A stretch of 64,000 nt of DNA from Ectobius pallidus (taxonomy: Eukaryota; Arthropoda; Insecta; Blattodea; Ectobiidae): positions 120,190,043 to 120,254,042 of the forward strand of contig CAXKWD010000004.1 of the NCBI GenBank assembly GCA_964059195.1. Direction: 5' to 3'. Shown in pieces: positions 1 to 11,811 of the stretch. The notes beneath the pieces are model-generated. The model saw only the letters and a list, made by a program, of their open reading frames with translations, was not told the origin of the DNA and searched no databases. Each line of letters starts with the position of its first letter. The first letter of the stretch is position 1. The translations under genes were made by a program, and so were the position numbers.

Positions 1-444
1 TCTGAGAGAAGGGAGCTGATTTTGAAAAGGTCTGCATTATATAGGAAAGACAAAGAAAAATAGAATGCGGCAATAGGAAAACCGGGAAGTGGAACAAATA
101 GACTGATGGCTCTGATTGGTTGGAAGGAAACATTCGGTAGAGAAGGAAAATTTAAATTGAATAGTATAAGAGTGGGATAGGCCTATGTAAACGGTCTTTT
201 TCACGGCCAATGCCCTACTATGGAGTAAGAGAAGCCAATACTGTTTCCAGGCCTTGTTAAAATGTTTGACATGTGAATTTTTGACAAGCCGTATAAACTA
301 AAAGGCACATAAGAGTAGCAAGTGAGGACTTTTACCACTCCCAGTCTAGCAAACATTGACAAGGTTTGACTACGTGTTTCAATGGGAAAATAATTTTAAC
401 GTGTAGTTTTACTATACTCAAAAAACTGTATTCGAATCTCCGTT
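1..444. other. Intergenic sequence, no gene seen
   Basis: No coding signal, RNA gene or repeat boundary is visible here. The stretch contains one copy of the palindrome TAGGCCTA (178-185), which is over-represented across the window. Confidence 0.5.
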
Positions 445-826
445 ATATCCTTTATCTATCTTTAGGCTACCTCAGTTTTACCTCTCCCTTTTAGGGACAT
501 TCAAGCTACCCACTCCGCCCGGGCCTTATAGGGCCGCGACCAGTCGGGAGAGGAATTATCTATGGATCACATACGGTACACACTTTTTTGACCAGACAAG
601 GAAATGGAGGGCCTCTCCGGATGAGTGATCAGCCCAATTGCCGGGGCCACCTCCGAGACAACACGAACACATATGACGAGACACACCATTCACACACACA
701 CTCACTCCGAACAAGGCGAGGATGGGATGAAGATGATAATGACGGCCAGATGACATCCGGGGACCACCTAAAGTGACCCGACATTTGTCTCACAGGTGAG
801 GAAAAACCACGGGAAAACCCACCAGT
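445..826 (-). repeat. SINE family B copy, 5'-truncated
   Basis: This is the reverse complement of the sequence at about 37938-38385. Shared blocks include the GGCCCGGGC-type region, the step describing cleavage-like TCGGGAGAGG, and the CACCTGTGAGACAAATGTC block. The plus-strand copy at 37.9 kb starts with a tRNA-like head; this copy lacks that head because the non-LTR element begins where it would lie. Short reading frames inside it are incidental. Confidence 0.7.
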
Positions 827-3556
827 ATAGATCCATAAATAATAAGAATCTAAGTAAATTAAATCAGTTATTACTTAAGACAAACTGGGATATAGTTTAT
901 AAAACTACTGATCTCGGAGAAAAGTGGGATGTTTTTTATAACTTTTTGCTGCAAAACTTTGAGAAAACTTGTCCTCTTAAATATAAAGATTATACTGGAA
1001 GAAATATTTTAGAAAAAATTACACTTCCTACAGAAATTAAGGAAATAGGAAATACAATTAAGGATATGTACTTATTACATAAAGAAACAGGTTTTAACGG
1101 ATATCACGAACTGTATAAAATTTATATAAGGAAATGTATGTATTTGAATGATTCTAAACGCAATAAATGTAGAGATATGGTAATAAATTCTAGCAATAAA
1201 GCCAAAGTGTCATGGGACATTGTTAATTCGATTCGAAATCCTAGCAAAATTAGCAACACTAATTTATTAATACAAGATAATGATATTTTAATCACAGATC
1301 CTATTGACATATGATCAATATTCAATTATCACTTTTTAACTGTAGAAAATTCTATGGGTCATCATCCTATGTCTGACATGTGCTATCATTCTGCTCCATA
1401 TTATACTAAGGACTCTATGGCTCTATTTGACACTGATGAAAAGGATGTTGAAGCAATTATCAACAATTTGCGAAACAAATCCTCTTTTGGATGGGATGGT
1501 CTCTCATCCAAAATAATGAAATACTGCAAAAAACCATTATTAAAACCACTAACTCATTTAATTAATGAGTCGATGAATAAAGACAAATTTCCCCAAACCC
1601 TTAAGCAAGGTAAGGTTAGACCAATATATAAGAAGGGAGACATTAATGACAAAAACAACTATAGACCAATTACATTACCTTCCACAATCAGTAAAATCAT
1701 AGAAAAAGTTTTTTTTTTTAATAAATTACTCAAATATCTAAATAGAAATAATATATTAAAAGAATCCCAACATGGTTTTACAAAGGATTTATCCACCATC
1801 ACAGCAATTGTTGATTTCATCGAAACACCTGTTGACCTTTTAGAAATGGGTGAAGAAGTAATGGGGATCTTCCTAGACCTTATAAAAGCCTTGGACACGG
1901 TTAACCATCAAGTATTGCTGCAAAAGCTTGAATATTACGGTGTAAGAGGTTTAGCTAATAATTTTATCTCGTCTTATTTGATAGGTAGAAAGCAATGTAT
2001 ACTGAAATTGAATATGTGGAAAATGGTTGTATTAAGAATATGAAATCCAATGTTAATACCGTTAAATATGGAGTCCCTCAAGGCTCAAGACTGGGCCCTC
2101 TTTTGTTCATTTTATATATTAATGATATGCCAACTATTTTAAATAGTAAAACCATTTTATATGCGGATGATACCTCACTTCTTATAAGTGGTACAGATAA
2201 AAATTCGTTAAGGAATAATTCCAACACAGCAATTGAAACCATAAGATATTTTGTAGAAAATAATTTAACAATTAATTTGAAAAAAAAATCAAGTTTTAAA
2301 ATTTAAAACAAAAAAATTGATAGTAGTATTCAAATATTGATAAACGGTATGGAAATAACAAGCAGCCAATACTGCAATATTCTAGGTTTAACTATTGATG
2401 ATAAATTATCATGGGAAAATCATATAAATAATTTGTGCAATAAAATAGCCAGTGGTATTTACTTGATTCGTAGATTAGCTCAAATAGTTGATAATAATAC
2501 TTTTGCACTCCTTAGCTAGTAAGTGTTACTTACGAAAGTTGTTTACATGGATCGTAAGTTGACATTTCCACACAATCGTGTTGCTAAGGGCGTTGCGATG
2601 AGGTTAAATTACTTACGGTCCAAGCGCCACGTCATAATTCATTACGATACACTTCATAATACAAGCCTTTATGGACACGGCCCCCAGGACAAATATTCGG
2701 TTCCCATAACAACAAACACATGCGAATCACTTTCTGAAATAAACATCTATTTTCAAGAATGTATTTACATAATATTTTCAGGTAATATCACAATTAATAT
2801 AATTAAATTGATATAAATAATCATCGTGCAAAAAATAGCATGCAACACACGGGCCGTAAAGGCATTTACGGGTCTCGAAAACTTAAAAACCCTCGGCTGC
2901 GCCTCGGGTTTTCAATCTGTTTCCTCGACCCGTAAACGTGCCTTACGGCACTTGTATCGCAATATACTATTTTTTAAAGGTATATTACGGCACAGTATTT
3001 CCTCATCTAAACTATGGCATTGTGATATGGGGATCTGCAACGAAAGAAAGATTGGTAAGAATTTTATTGCTACAAAAGAAAATTTTAAGAACTATTTTTA
3101 ACCTAAACTATTTAGAATCGTGCAGAGAAGTATTTATTGAGAACAAAATTTTAAATAACGAAAATAAAATAAAATTCAACAGTGAAATTCATACGCATCA
3201 AACCAGGACTTGTAACAATATGCATAGAAGTCATGTTCAGCTGAGAATTAAACAAAATTCTCCTCTCAATAGTGGAATAAATTGGTATAATAAATTACCT
3301 ATAGAAATGAAAGAAAAAAGAAATGTATAATTTAAGAAAAGTCTTAAACATTAATTTCTTCATAAATAAATGCCTGTACTCGTTTGAGGAATATTGATAT
3401 TATATTGATATTATAAGTCTTGTATTTATTGTTTAATCATGCTGAATTTTTACTATGTAATTTAATGTTATTATTTCATCTTAACATGGGACAATGTCTG
3501 GAACTATATTGTATGGTACATGGACAATAATAAAAGTATTATTACAGTATACAATT
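820..3556 (+). pseudogene. Decayed non-LTR retrotransposon (Jockey/CR1-type), reverse transcriptase and 3' tail
   Basis: Reverse-transcriptase domain of a non-LTR retrotransposon, which copies its RNA at a nicked target. An open segment at 796-1314 matches the linker usually found between endonuclease and RT. RT motifs follow in order: FGWDGLSSKIMKYC (about 1480-1530), VRPIYKKGD...NYRPITL (1612-1680), FLDLIKALDTVNH (1867-1905), GVPQGSRLGPLLFILYIND (2069-2125) and YADD (2159-2170). The thumb region continues at 2337-2517 and resumes at about 2980-3330 (FPHLNYGIVIWGS). The endonuclease domain is absent. Frameshifts lie near 1990 and 2300, with a stop at 1314, and a separate element interrupts the body at about 2519-2970. 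The 3' region ends with AATAAAAG near 3528. The YADD box is intact but the copy cannot encode an enzyme. Jockey and CR1 assignments cannot be separated by eye. Confidence 0.85.
2519..2970. mobile_element. Non-autonomous insertion inside the RT, with a strong foldback at its right end
   Basis: The RT reading frame breaks at about 2517 and resumes at about 2980, so roughly 450 bp is foreign. At its right side CCGTAAAGGCATTTACGGGTC (about 2856-2876, first 20 bases shown as CCGTAAAGGCATTTACGGGT) pairs with GACCCGTAAACGTGCCTTACGG downstream near 2925-2946. An inner AAAACCC/GGGTTTT stem surrounds CTCGGCTGCGCCTCGGG. No transposase is encoded. Exact ends and target duplication were not resolved. Confidence 0.6.
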
Positions 3557-3811
3557 TGGAGAAGTAAATATTCCAATTCTATGTAGGTGCTTTCCTAGGC
3601 AGTCATGTCCTGTAATAAGTCTCATACTAGCAACTGCAGATTTTCGTGGTAGGTCTGTTATTAATAGGGTGTTTTCTAATAGTAATTTTATTTTTCTGTT
3701 TCCCACTTTTACAGTTAATTTATCACTGTGGGTATCATTCATTTTCTTTATGATGATTCTTTCAATTGATTCATAAGAAAAGCGTTTGTTTCTTTCTGCT
3801 AAATTGTGCAC
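3542..3811 (-). pseudogene. C-terminal fragment of a second non-LTR retrotransposon ORF (RNase H/tail region)
   Basis: An 89-residue open stretch ends in LPRKSAVASMRLITGHDCLGKHLHRIGI...SPNC. The pattern R-L-x-T-G-H-D-x-L-x-x-H-L-x-R-I-G-I followed by SPxC is the usual C-terminal signature after the RNase H domain in Jockey-like elements with RNase H. Only the tail is present; no RT motifs are found upstream on this strand. It abuts the end of the plus-strand element at 820-3556, so one inserted beside or into the other. Confidence 0.7.
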
Positions 3812-4423
3812 CCTTTCTTTGATAAACTAATTAAAACTATTCTTGACAGGAAATGGTCTGTTTAGTGTTGTAAACATAATTTAATATTTTGATTTTGAAT
3901 ACGTTTTTAATATGACGGTATAGGCAAAATATGCATTTGATAGAACATAATTAATATTTTAAATGTCTGCGAATCACACCACGTGTATCAGTCTTTATCA
4001 CGTATATCAATTACTATTTTACCCTAGAGGTATATTCTTATAGTTACTTTGAACCACACCCAATCGCCAAACTATCAGCAATATATATAAATATTCATAG
4101 CGTCAGAACATTTTGTATGTCGGGAACAAAGTAATGTAGTGAATATCGGGCATTATCACAGTATTTATCAGCAAATTCTTCCTTCTTTTCGATTTAGATA
4201 GCGTGTATCTTCTGCAATTTTTCATTAAGGTTTTTCACGTAAATATATTCTGGAAGTGTCCAGTATACAAAGAAATGCGCCTAGTAGCGCCTTCCCCGCT
4301 ACAAAAATAGAAAAGTTCCAACTTATTTTTCAGTCCGCTATACCCTGTCTGATTATCTTGTCCCTCGAAAAAGTGATAGAGAAAAATATATTTTGAAAAG
4401 AGAAAAAGCTAGTACTTACCCTC
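3812..4423. other. Intergenic, probably flank of the Tc1-like element
   Basis: No gene is seen. The stretch downstream of the Tc1-like transposase should contain its terminal inverted repeat, but I could not match it convincingly to the sequence upstream of 5835. Confidence 0.4.
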
Positions 4424-5835
4424 CTATGGCGAAGGTGGAAGGGGCGATATGCCATCCAGACTCACGGTGGAGGATTGTTGAGGGCTTAGGAGAGAAGCAT
4501 CTTCACACTCCGAGTCATCACTCTCACAATCATCTGAGTCCGAATCTTCTAATCTAAATTAATCACAAAACTTTCCAACATTTCGTCCATGAGGCCGTTT
4601 CTTTTCCAATAAAATTCTTCTGTACCACGAACGTGCTCACAAGCCCTTCTCCAGTGTTCAGCAGTCACCTTTTCTACTACAGCTTTAAACAAAGTTTGTG
4701 TATTATTAATTTTGAATTCTGTGTTATGTTTTGCAACGTCATTTTTTATTTGCCTCCATATCAACTCGATGGGGTTTAGATCTCAGTGATATGGTGGCAG
4801 ACGTAAAATTGTGTGCAGCAATTGTATCAATTTCGTAGGTTCTGAATTTGTCTTTAACGCCTTTAATAATTTCGTACAGAACGGGCTTGTTAGAACGAGG
4901 ATCATAACCCCATTCACGTTGACGTAGCCATTCCTGCATAACTGATTTCAAAGTGGAGGAAATTGGAGCTTTGTTTAATTCTACTGAATGGTATGGCGCA
5001 TTGTCCATTACGATAATTGAATTTTGAGGTATGTTAGGAAGGAGCGTGTTCACAAACCAATTTTTAAAAACGTTTCCTTCCATTTCTTCATGGTAATTTT
5101 TTGTTGTCTTCGATTTAAATAACAACCCATTTGGGACAAATCCGCACTCCGATCCAGCATGCAGGACTATAAATCTTTGGCCTTCACCTAGGGGAACACA
5201 CAGCGGTGACTCAAACTCTCCATCGGAATCTTCACACATCCATATTTTCCCTGTTGTATGGTTAACATTGATCCATGTCTCGTCCAAATAGATAATTGGG
5301 CGCAGTGAATTACGCAAATATCTCATTTTTCTCAAATAATTGAATCGTTTTACAACAATGTCGCTCCTTTCCATCATCATTTTCCTTCCTCTGTTGTTTT
5401 TCACTTATCGAAATTTCATTTTTTTTTAAATATATATTTCGCGGAGAACCCACTTGCTGCCGTCAAATAAAACCGCCTTGTTTAATGCCTCCTTCATATC
5501 ATCTAGGCTAGGCAAAAATCGTGACTCATATAACTGATAAATTGTACGGCGAATAGCAGATTTGGTGAATGAATCTATTATTGTTTTCTTTGGTGTCCTA
5601 TTGGGCCTCTTTTTTCCAGGCGTGCCCAATCTAGTACCAGTTTGTTTCACCATTTTATGTTCATTTAAAATACGGAAAACCGTTCTCTTAGAAACTCCAG
5701 TCGCACAAGCAGTTCTTTCTAACACTTTTGCTACTGATAATGTTTCTTTTCCATTCTTCAACGCATCAAACTCTCCTTCTGGGAAGAAATCTTTATTTTC
5801 ATGGATTGCATTTAATCGTTATAAAGAGCTAAGAA
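4424..5835 (-). pseudogene. Broken Tc1/mariner-like DDE transposase
   Basis: Cut-and-paste transposase of the IS630-Tc1-mariner superfamily. An N-terminal helix-turn-helix is visible (AKVLERTACATGVSKRTVFRIL, residues shown in two parts: AKVLERTACATG and VSKRTVFRIL; 5640-5740). The catalytic core follows: YLDETW (first Asp, about 5280), VMDNAPYHS (second Asp, about 5000) and LPPYH-stop-DLNPIELIW (third catalytic position, about 4765-4800), which retains its Asp. Damage includes a change from a Cys-type codon to TGA directly before DLNPIE, a frameshift near 4810-4830, a stop near 5405-5425 separating the two halves, and a frameshift after ESFVINLD (about 4550) before an acidic Ser/Asp-rich tail ending at TAG 4424-4426. 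The reading frame opens at about 5835. It cannot make an active enzyme as it stands. Confidence 0.88.
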
Positions 5836-6632
5836 ACAATCTGTACATAAAGAGCTTCACGACGAGGAAATGTTTTAATAGTAGAAAGAAACATGTAATA
5901 CAGCAAGCACTGAATTGCACTGAAGACAGTGTTTGTTCCTTGTTGACAATACGAGAATGCACACCTGTGTTGATTGGTAGGTTGTCACTGTTCCCATAGC
6001 TTTCTTTGCAGTGCGGTGAGTGAAGCCATCGCAATGGCGGTTGTGGTTCGGTGTTTCCTTGCGATGTGCCTTTGTAGAATGTTTGTTTGTGCTAGTTAAA
6101 GTCGCAAAGTATTGTTTAAGTGTGTAAGATGTGCATATATATTATGTGTATGACTACGGAATAAACTTGTTCTGGCCTGGATTCAATTGGAGAGATACTC
6201 AGCCGAGCCGCATGAAGACTGAGTTTTAGGTATGTAGTATTTAACATGGAGTGGTGTGATATAAACGGACCTGGATTATGGAGCAGTAGTACATCGGATG
6301 AGTACTTTATGTTGCCTTCGACATCGGTAACAAAGATCTGCCAACTTCAATGCATTTTGTGGCAGTTTCTTAGGATCCGTTGATCGAGACGTGCCGTGAT
6401 TGTTTTTTAGACAACCGTCCACACCTACTGTATTAATGAGAGAAAAAATGTCGCTATACAGCGGAATTAGTATAGAAAAAAAAAAACTTTAAAAGAAATA
6501 CGGAGTTAATTCTATAGCAGTACAAATTATTTCAACCGATTTACTCTGTAGCCTATAATTCGTAGTAGGCAATATCCATTGTAAGATTTTTCGTAAATCC
6601 TGGATAAATTTATTCTGGAAACATAATACGTT
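5836..6632. other. Intergenic, no gene seen
   Basis: No convincing coding region. The part next to the transposase probably holds the 5' end of the Tc1-like element. A short A-rich run lies at about 6477-6490. Confidence 0.4.
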
Positions 6633-6639
6633 ATATATA

Positions 6640-7923
6640 TATTAATAAAAGGAAGTATCTGTCTTCCGTCTGTCTGTCCGCGATGCCCAGCGAAATCTAC
6701 TCAACGCAGAGCTCTGAAACTTTATACATGGGCTCGGAAAATGCACCTCGAAGCCGGAATTTTAATTTTCGCTTTCGTTCGTGAGTTATGAGTGAAAAAT
6801 GAGCAAAAAACATGAATTTTTTGCGTTTTCGAAGCATCAGTTTCAGTAATAAATTTCAATATATAATCACTTACAGTTGGCTTTGGCTATTTTTTTCATC
6901 ATACCTCATACCTTGGAAATAAAAGCAACGCGATCGCTTGATTTTGTTAGTCCATCCTAGACGATTCATTTGTTTAGAGTGTCAAGGCCCACAGACATGG
7001 GCTTACAACATAAGCCGCGGGCACATGCTATCTTATAATAATAAAAGGACGTGTTTGTCTGTCTGTCCGCGATGCCCATCGAAATCTACTGAACGCAGAG
7101 TTCTGAAATTTTAAAGATAGATGGACTGAAAGGTGGGCGAATGCACCTCGAAGCCGAATTTTTAATTTTAGCTTTCGTTCGCGAGTTATGAGTGAAAAAC
7201 TAGCAGAAAACGTGATTTTAGCGCTGTCGAAGCATCAGATTTCAGTAATACATTTCAATCTCAAATCAATTGCTGTTGGCTTTGGCTATTTTTGTCATAC
7301 CGTGGAAATAAAAGCATCGCGATAGCTTGAATGTTGTAAGCCCACGCTGGTCGATTCATTTGTTTAGAATAATCAACATAGACCTAAATATGGTTAAACA
7401 TCGTTCGATTTGGACGAAACTCACTATACAGGCATTTTCTGGGCCAAGGAACTCGAATCTGAGATCGCTTTTACCAGGCGACGCTATCTAATCGTGGTAT
7501 GTAATTCACGTGATTTAGGTGTTAATAAATATAATGATTTAACTATTATGCTCTTAATTTTTAATTTTTGAAATAATTATCGCGGGCGATCGCTTGATTT
7601 TGTAAGTCCATCCTGGACGATTCATTTGTTTAGAATATCAAGGCCCGAAGACATATGAAATTTTCAACCTACACGGAAGAGGGATAATCAATATAGGCCT
7701 AAATATGGTCAATCATTGTTCGATTTGGACGAAACTCACTGTACAGGGGTATTCTGGGCCAAGGAACTCGAATCTGAGGTCGCTATTACCAGGCGACGCT
7801 ATCTAATCGTGGTATGTAGTCCACGTGATTCAGGTGTTAATAAATATAATGATTTAACTATTATGCTCTTAATTTTTAATTTTTCAAATAACTATCGCGG
7901 GCGAAGCCGCGGGCACATGCTAG
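6640..7923 (+). mobile_element. Two adjacent copies of a Helitron-like non-autonomous repeat
   Basis: Two related units lie head to tail (about 6640-7030 and 7031-7923). Each starts near an AATAAAAGGA...GTCTGTCTGTCCGCGATGCCC block and ends in GCGGGCACATGCTA. The second ends with a CGCGG...CCGCG hairpin (about 7896-7911) followed by GGCACATG, CTAG (7920-7923) and T. A 3' hairpin about 10 bases before CTRR followed by T is the Helitron terminus rule. Unit 2 carries an internal tandem duplication of about 230 bp (about 7370-7600 and 7685-7900). No Rep/helicase gene is present. The 5' TC end is not proven, so the class is provisional. Confidence 0.5.
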
Positions 7924-8529
7924 TATATAATATGCCCGGTATTACGTTACGTATATCTGTATAAAAATTAGAAATAAACTGTACAAACAATATTGTACAA
8001 ACGTTTTCACAAATCTTCGTGTTAATCTCGTAAGTTGAGTTTTTCTTAGGCGGACGGAAGAAACAGCCTTTCCAGAAGTTATTAAATCTGCTGGCTTATA
8101 ATATATTACATTATACAACTAGCAATACACGCTACCTAAAATTTAGCTAGATTCATAATGTTGGTATTATTATTATTATTAAAAAAATCAGTGCCTTGTG
8201 CTTAGGTGCCGACTTTGGTACAAGGTACTTTCTGCCTCCCAAACTTTTAAGTTGTTATCTTATAAGGTCTATGTCTAACTACTAAAAATCCAATTCTCGC
8301 CCTTCCAACAATATTTTCAAGTCATCGCCTCTGGCGTAGTGCGTCTACTCTACCACAGTGCACATAAAACTATGGCACAAATTATTTTGCATTTTTTGTC
8401 ATAAAATATTTTACTTACATTACATTTACAAACTTATATACATTGCATAAATCAAACATTTATAGTAGAATAAAAAGTACTAGAGAAAAAGGGTTCAGTT
8501 TCCTTCATTATGCACTCCACATACTTTCG
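7924..8529. other. Intergenic with a possible SINE relic
   Basis: No gene seen. About 8168-8365 reads on the minus strand like a short retroposon: a GTGGTAGAGTAGACGC start, then about 150 bp, then GGCACTGATTTTTTT and an AAT triplet tail. Box A/box B are not clear, so I do not name it a SINE. Confidence 0.35.
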
Positions 8530-8534
8530 ACCCG

Positions 8535-9040
8535 CACTGTTACCAACTACCGATTCTAGGTGAGTGGCAGTTAGGTTAGGAACAGTGATATTAGTGTTGA
8601 TCGCCATCAAGTTCACAATCCCAGCCTTGTTTCTGGGTCACGTGACCTATGAGTAACTCCCTGCCGGGACCAGCCCTATATCCTTAGCCATACAGTTTTA
8701 ATGTTCACTAAACGGAACAACGTCAGAAATGTGTCCCTAGGTGCAAGGATTATATTTAGGTGCGAAATTGGTTCGTATATAAGAATATATCCTGCAATTC
8801 TCTTACCTTAAATTACGTAATTCATGTTACATAGGCGTATAACTGACGGTTATCTTATGTGAGTAAACAGGTTAACCAACACGACAAACCTCACTGGAGA
8901 TATAATATTGCATATTTCCGAAACGCGTGAATTCGGTATGCCCTACCAAACTAATATTACTGTTCATAACCTAACCAACCTAACCTAACCAAATAAACCA
9001 AACCTAAATCACTAAAATAGAATCTACCTGCCACTACTTA
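8535..9040. repeat. Possible MITE with TTAGG-like arms
   Basis: The left part carries GATTCTAGGTGAGTGGC followed by TTAGGTTAGG (about 8550-8580). The right part reads as its loose reverse complement: CCTAACC-rich sequence at 8960-9005 followed by TAGAATCTACC (about 9020). The arms are imperfect and the ends are not defined. The CCTAA units resemble insect telomere repeats but are too few and interrupted. Confidence 0.35.
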
Positions 9041-9784
9041 CCTTATTGCAAGAAGATCAGTTGGTCATCCATCTTTGCAGTTGCCCATCCTACTTCACTC
9101 AGAATCATAATATGGCTGCCGTGTTTTATGCGTAATAAAAATGAACTGATTGCATGGGGTAAAAATACAACATAAAGTTTTAAAAACTACTAATTTCATC
9201 CTTCAACAAAAGTAAGTACATTAAATTACGTTTTCAGTGTCAGGAAGGAAACTGTATGGCTAAATATATAGTGCTCTACCCCTCCCTGCCATTCCTAGCG
9301 AAAGTTCTAAGTGATGCCTAAGCAATTGACTGTTGGTGCTCTTGGTCTCCGTTTTGTGATTTTGAAAGATTCAGTTTTATCTTCCACTTATAAGTCCATT
9401 TTGAAAATGCAAATAAGGTGGTCTGTAGGTTCATTAAGACACAATCAAAATTGAAGTGAGATTTGTAGAATGTATTGTATCATCTGCATATAAACTTATA
9501 TTCGTTCTAGTAGGCCTATATAATATAGGCTATGGTTTGAAGTCTTGGATATAAAGATTGTACTGTATAGAGTGGGAGCTAAACAAATCCATGAGAGATA
9601 CCTGTTCGGATGTATCTTCTGTTGGACAATGTACCGGTCGTATTTAACCCATTCAAAGCTGCATTTAAATATAGGCTACAGAGCGATCCGTTTGAGATGT
9701 CAAAAAAGTAAAACATTGTAAGCTTAGGCTATACAAGAAACCATTCAAATTTATTACCTGTTGATGGAACACAAATCTGTAGGA
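9041..9784. other. Intergenic, no gene seen
   Basis: Nothing recognisable in either strand beyond one TAGGCCTA palindrome near 9510. Confidence 0.45.
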
Positions 9785-10125
9785 TAGTCCTAAGATTGTG
9801 TCCCAGCACAATATTGCTTTCAACATGGCCGTCATTCCGGATGCGACACAGATCATACCTCGCGGACATGTGCCAGGTGGCGCTAGCATTTCTGGAGCGA
9901 GGCAGCTTGATTCTGTGGTCTTACGTGTACACCGTTGACTTGATGTACTCCCACACAGAAACAATATGGAGGAGTTATAGCCGGGCTATTAGCAGGCCAT
10001 GGGATGTGTCCACCACGGCTGCACCAGCGATTGTTAAATACCTGCTTTAATTGATCCCAGTGTGGCAGAGGGCCGTCCTATTGAAAGATAATGGTGTTCC
10101 GTACACCATCTTGCTGTAATTGAGA
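9785..10125 (-). pseudogene. C-terminal relic of a mariner-like transposase
   Basis: On the minus strand the broken translation follows the insect family whose core reads QDGAPPH...RW.GRGG...WP.RSPDLTP..FFLWG. Here I read QQDG near 10110, PHWDQ then NNRWCSRGGHIPWPANSP (about 9975-10060), and a C-terminal WHMSARYDLCRIRNDGHVES (about 9810-9870). Several frameshifts and stops are present. The third catalytic Asp (SPD) is replaced (SPA). No N-terminal half or terminal repeats were found. This element is dead. Confidence 0.75.
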
Positions 10126-10526
10126 GGAACTACAAACAGCTCGGTCATGTCTGTGCTACACGATAAAATTTCGCATACCGTACGACACACTGAGCGCGTG
10201 ATCATCATCTTGTCTTCTATGTGTGTTCGCGCCGCCATGCCATATGGCTCAAGTGTAAAATATTACTTATTTTTAACTTCCATCCTTTCTGCTTATATTA
10301 TAGCAAATTGCTAAGATAGGCCTATCTATACATTAATCTCTTAAAATGTTTTACTTTTCTGACATCTCAGAGGGATCATTCACTAAATTAAAACATCAGA
10401 GGGTTATAAGTTTGAAATAACTTGTGATATTTCAGTAGAACAGCTGGTTTTTACTCCTGGATGATAATTATTTTTTTTTATTTTACAATCAAGAATTAAT
10501 CGTTCTGCTCTTTTTTATTTTTTTAG

Positions 10527-10577
10527 TTTTGCGACCTTCCGGTTTGTAGCACAGCGCCTCAACCACCGTTACGGCGT
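10527..10577 (-). repeat. SINE family A, head fragment
   Basis: About 50 bp match the tRNA-like head of the full copy at 37455-37758: the GCGACCTTCCGGTTTGTAGC block followed by GCGCCTCAACCAC and GGCGTACCC. The body and tail are missing. Confidence 0.7.
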
Positions 10578-10927
10578 ACCCCAGAGTATAAAGATAAAAG
10601 TACCAAATGCCTTTGCAAGTTATTACTGATAAGTTAACATTAGAATAATAATAATGTGGTAAGCACACAACCTAAGCCCCATATTAAATAAAAATGAAGC
10701 GGCTTTACAGACTTTCGATCAGTTTGTTATGGAGTGAAAATATGTTTTGTACTTTGTACAACCATGAGTAGGGAGTGAATCAAGAATCAGCAGTAAGACA
10801 CACAAAATGCACGCAACCCATCAGTTTGTATATTTCTGTGTGACACAGTTACGACCAAACGGGATGTTCAATTTCCTTCCCGTTTGGCATGAATATTTCT
10901 TAGTCATTAAAAACAAAATGTGTGAAG
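10578..10927. other. Intergenic with a perfect small hairpin
   Basis: No gene seen. CCAAACGGGA (10855-10864) and TCCCGTTTGG (10878-10887) form a perfect 10-bp stem with a 13-nt loop. Its role is unknown. Confidence 0.45.
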
Positions 10928-11521
10928 GGCCCCCTAAACGATCAATAATGTCAATATTCTCTTCAATGTCGACGCTCTATATTGAAGCGCGTATCAATAT
11001 GCTTCAAAACGTATCAATATTCTCACCAACGTTCATTCTGGCATTCGTGCTGTTTGAACGGAGCTGGTTCAGTGTGTTTCTTTTATTAATTTTAAATGTT
11101 ATTAATTTTAAATGTTTTAAATGTTAATTTTACAGTTCGGATTTGAATTTTCTATCATTGACCTTTGCGCTGTGCGAAAAAGAAAAATCAAAGAAAAATA
11201 GACGCTGGTCCGAAGCACGGTACAAGGCGAGTGCCGCTTTATACACGAACGTGTGCTTAATTTTTTGTGTTCTACAGAAGTGGATAACTACAAAAAATCA
11301 CTTTGCGGTCTCACAAACAACTGATATTGAAGGACCTATTGACAATAAACGTAGACGTCCAAACGATTCTTCAATATTGACAGAAAATATAATTTTCTAT
11401 CAATATCCGTCAATATTGATAGGAAGCTTCATTACGTTCCTAGACGATCAATATTTCTATCAATACGGTCCTCCGTCAATATTGAAGCGAATATTGACAA
11501 TATTATGCATCGTCTAGGCGC
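10928..11521. mobile_element. Inverted-repeat (MITE-like) element rich in TCAATATTGA
   Basis: The left end (about 10930, CCTAAACGATCAATA...GTCAATATTC) and the reverse complement of the right end (about 11520, CCTAGACGATGCATAAT...GTCAATATTCGCTTCAATATTGACG; longest shown piece split by dots) match over about 45 bp. Inside, a dozen or so copies of TCAATATTGA or close variants cluster at both sides (10945-11025 and 11320-11500). No transposase is encoded. Short reading frames between the arms do not look like genes. The target duplication was not resolved. Confidence 0.6.
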
Positions 11522-11811
11522 TACTTTATTTTTTTATTCGTTTTAAGGTGGTGGCCGTTTTAACGGTTCCGTTTCATGTAGGCTATTTTCAGCTTCTTTC
11601 AACGATTCTAGCTAGATGGTTCATGCTATAAACATTTAAAAACTACCTCTACTTTTGAGTGTAACATTTCCTGCATCATTTGTGTAATACATTTTGACGT
11701 AACTCAAATGATATATCGGCATTCCATCTGTTAGTGTGCAAATTTGTTTTTTAGGCAGCCACGACCTACGCGTTCGATTTTCTTCAAATTTCGGATGGAT
11801 GTTTCTTAAAG
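11522..11811. other. Intergenic, no gene seen
   Basis: Nothing recognised. The right edge TTCTTAAAG (11803-11811) is the probable left target duplication of the following SINE. Confidence 0.4.

Noticed and set aside
5562..5999. 145-codon plus-strand open frame
   Set aside because: It lies antisense to the N-terminal half of the Tc1-like transposase, which has clear motifs on the minus strand.
8960..9005. Interstitial telomere repeat (CCTAA units)
   Set aside because: Only a few interrupted units, partly mirrored on the left of a possible MITE; not a telomeric array.
10807..11517. Two frames of 106 and 124 codons
   Set aside because: They cross the inverted-repeat element and its palindromic motifs; composition and repeats explain them.
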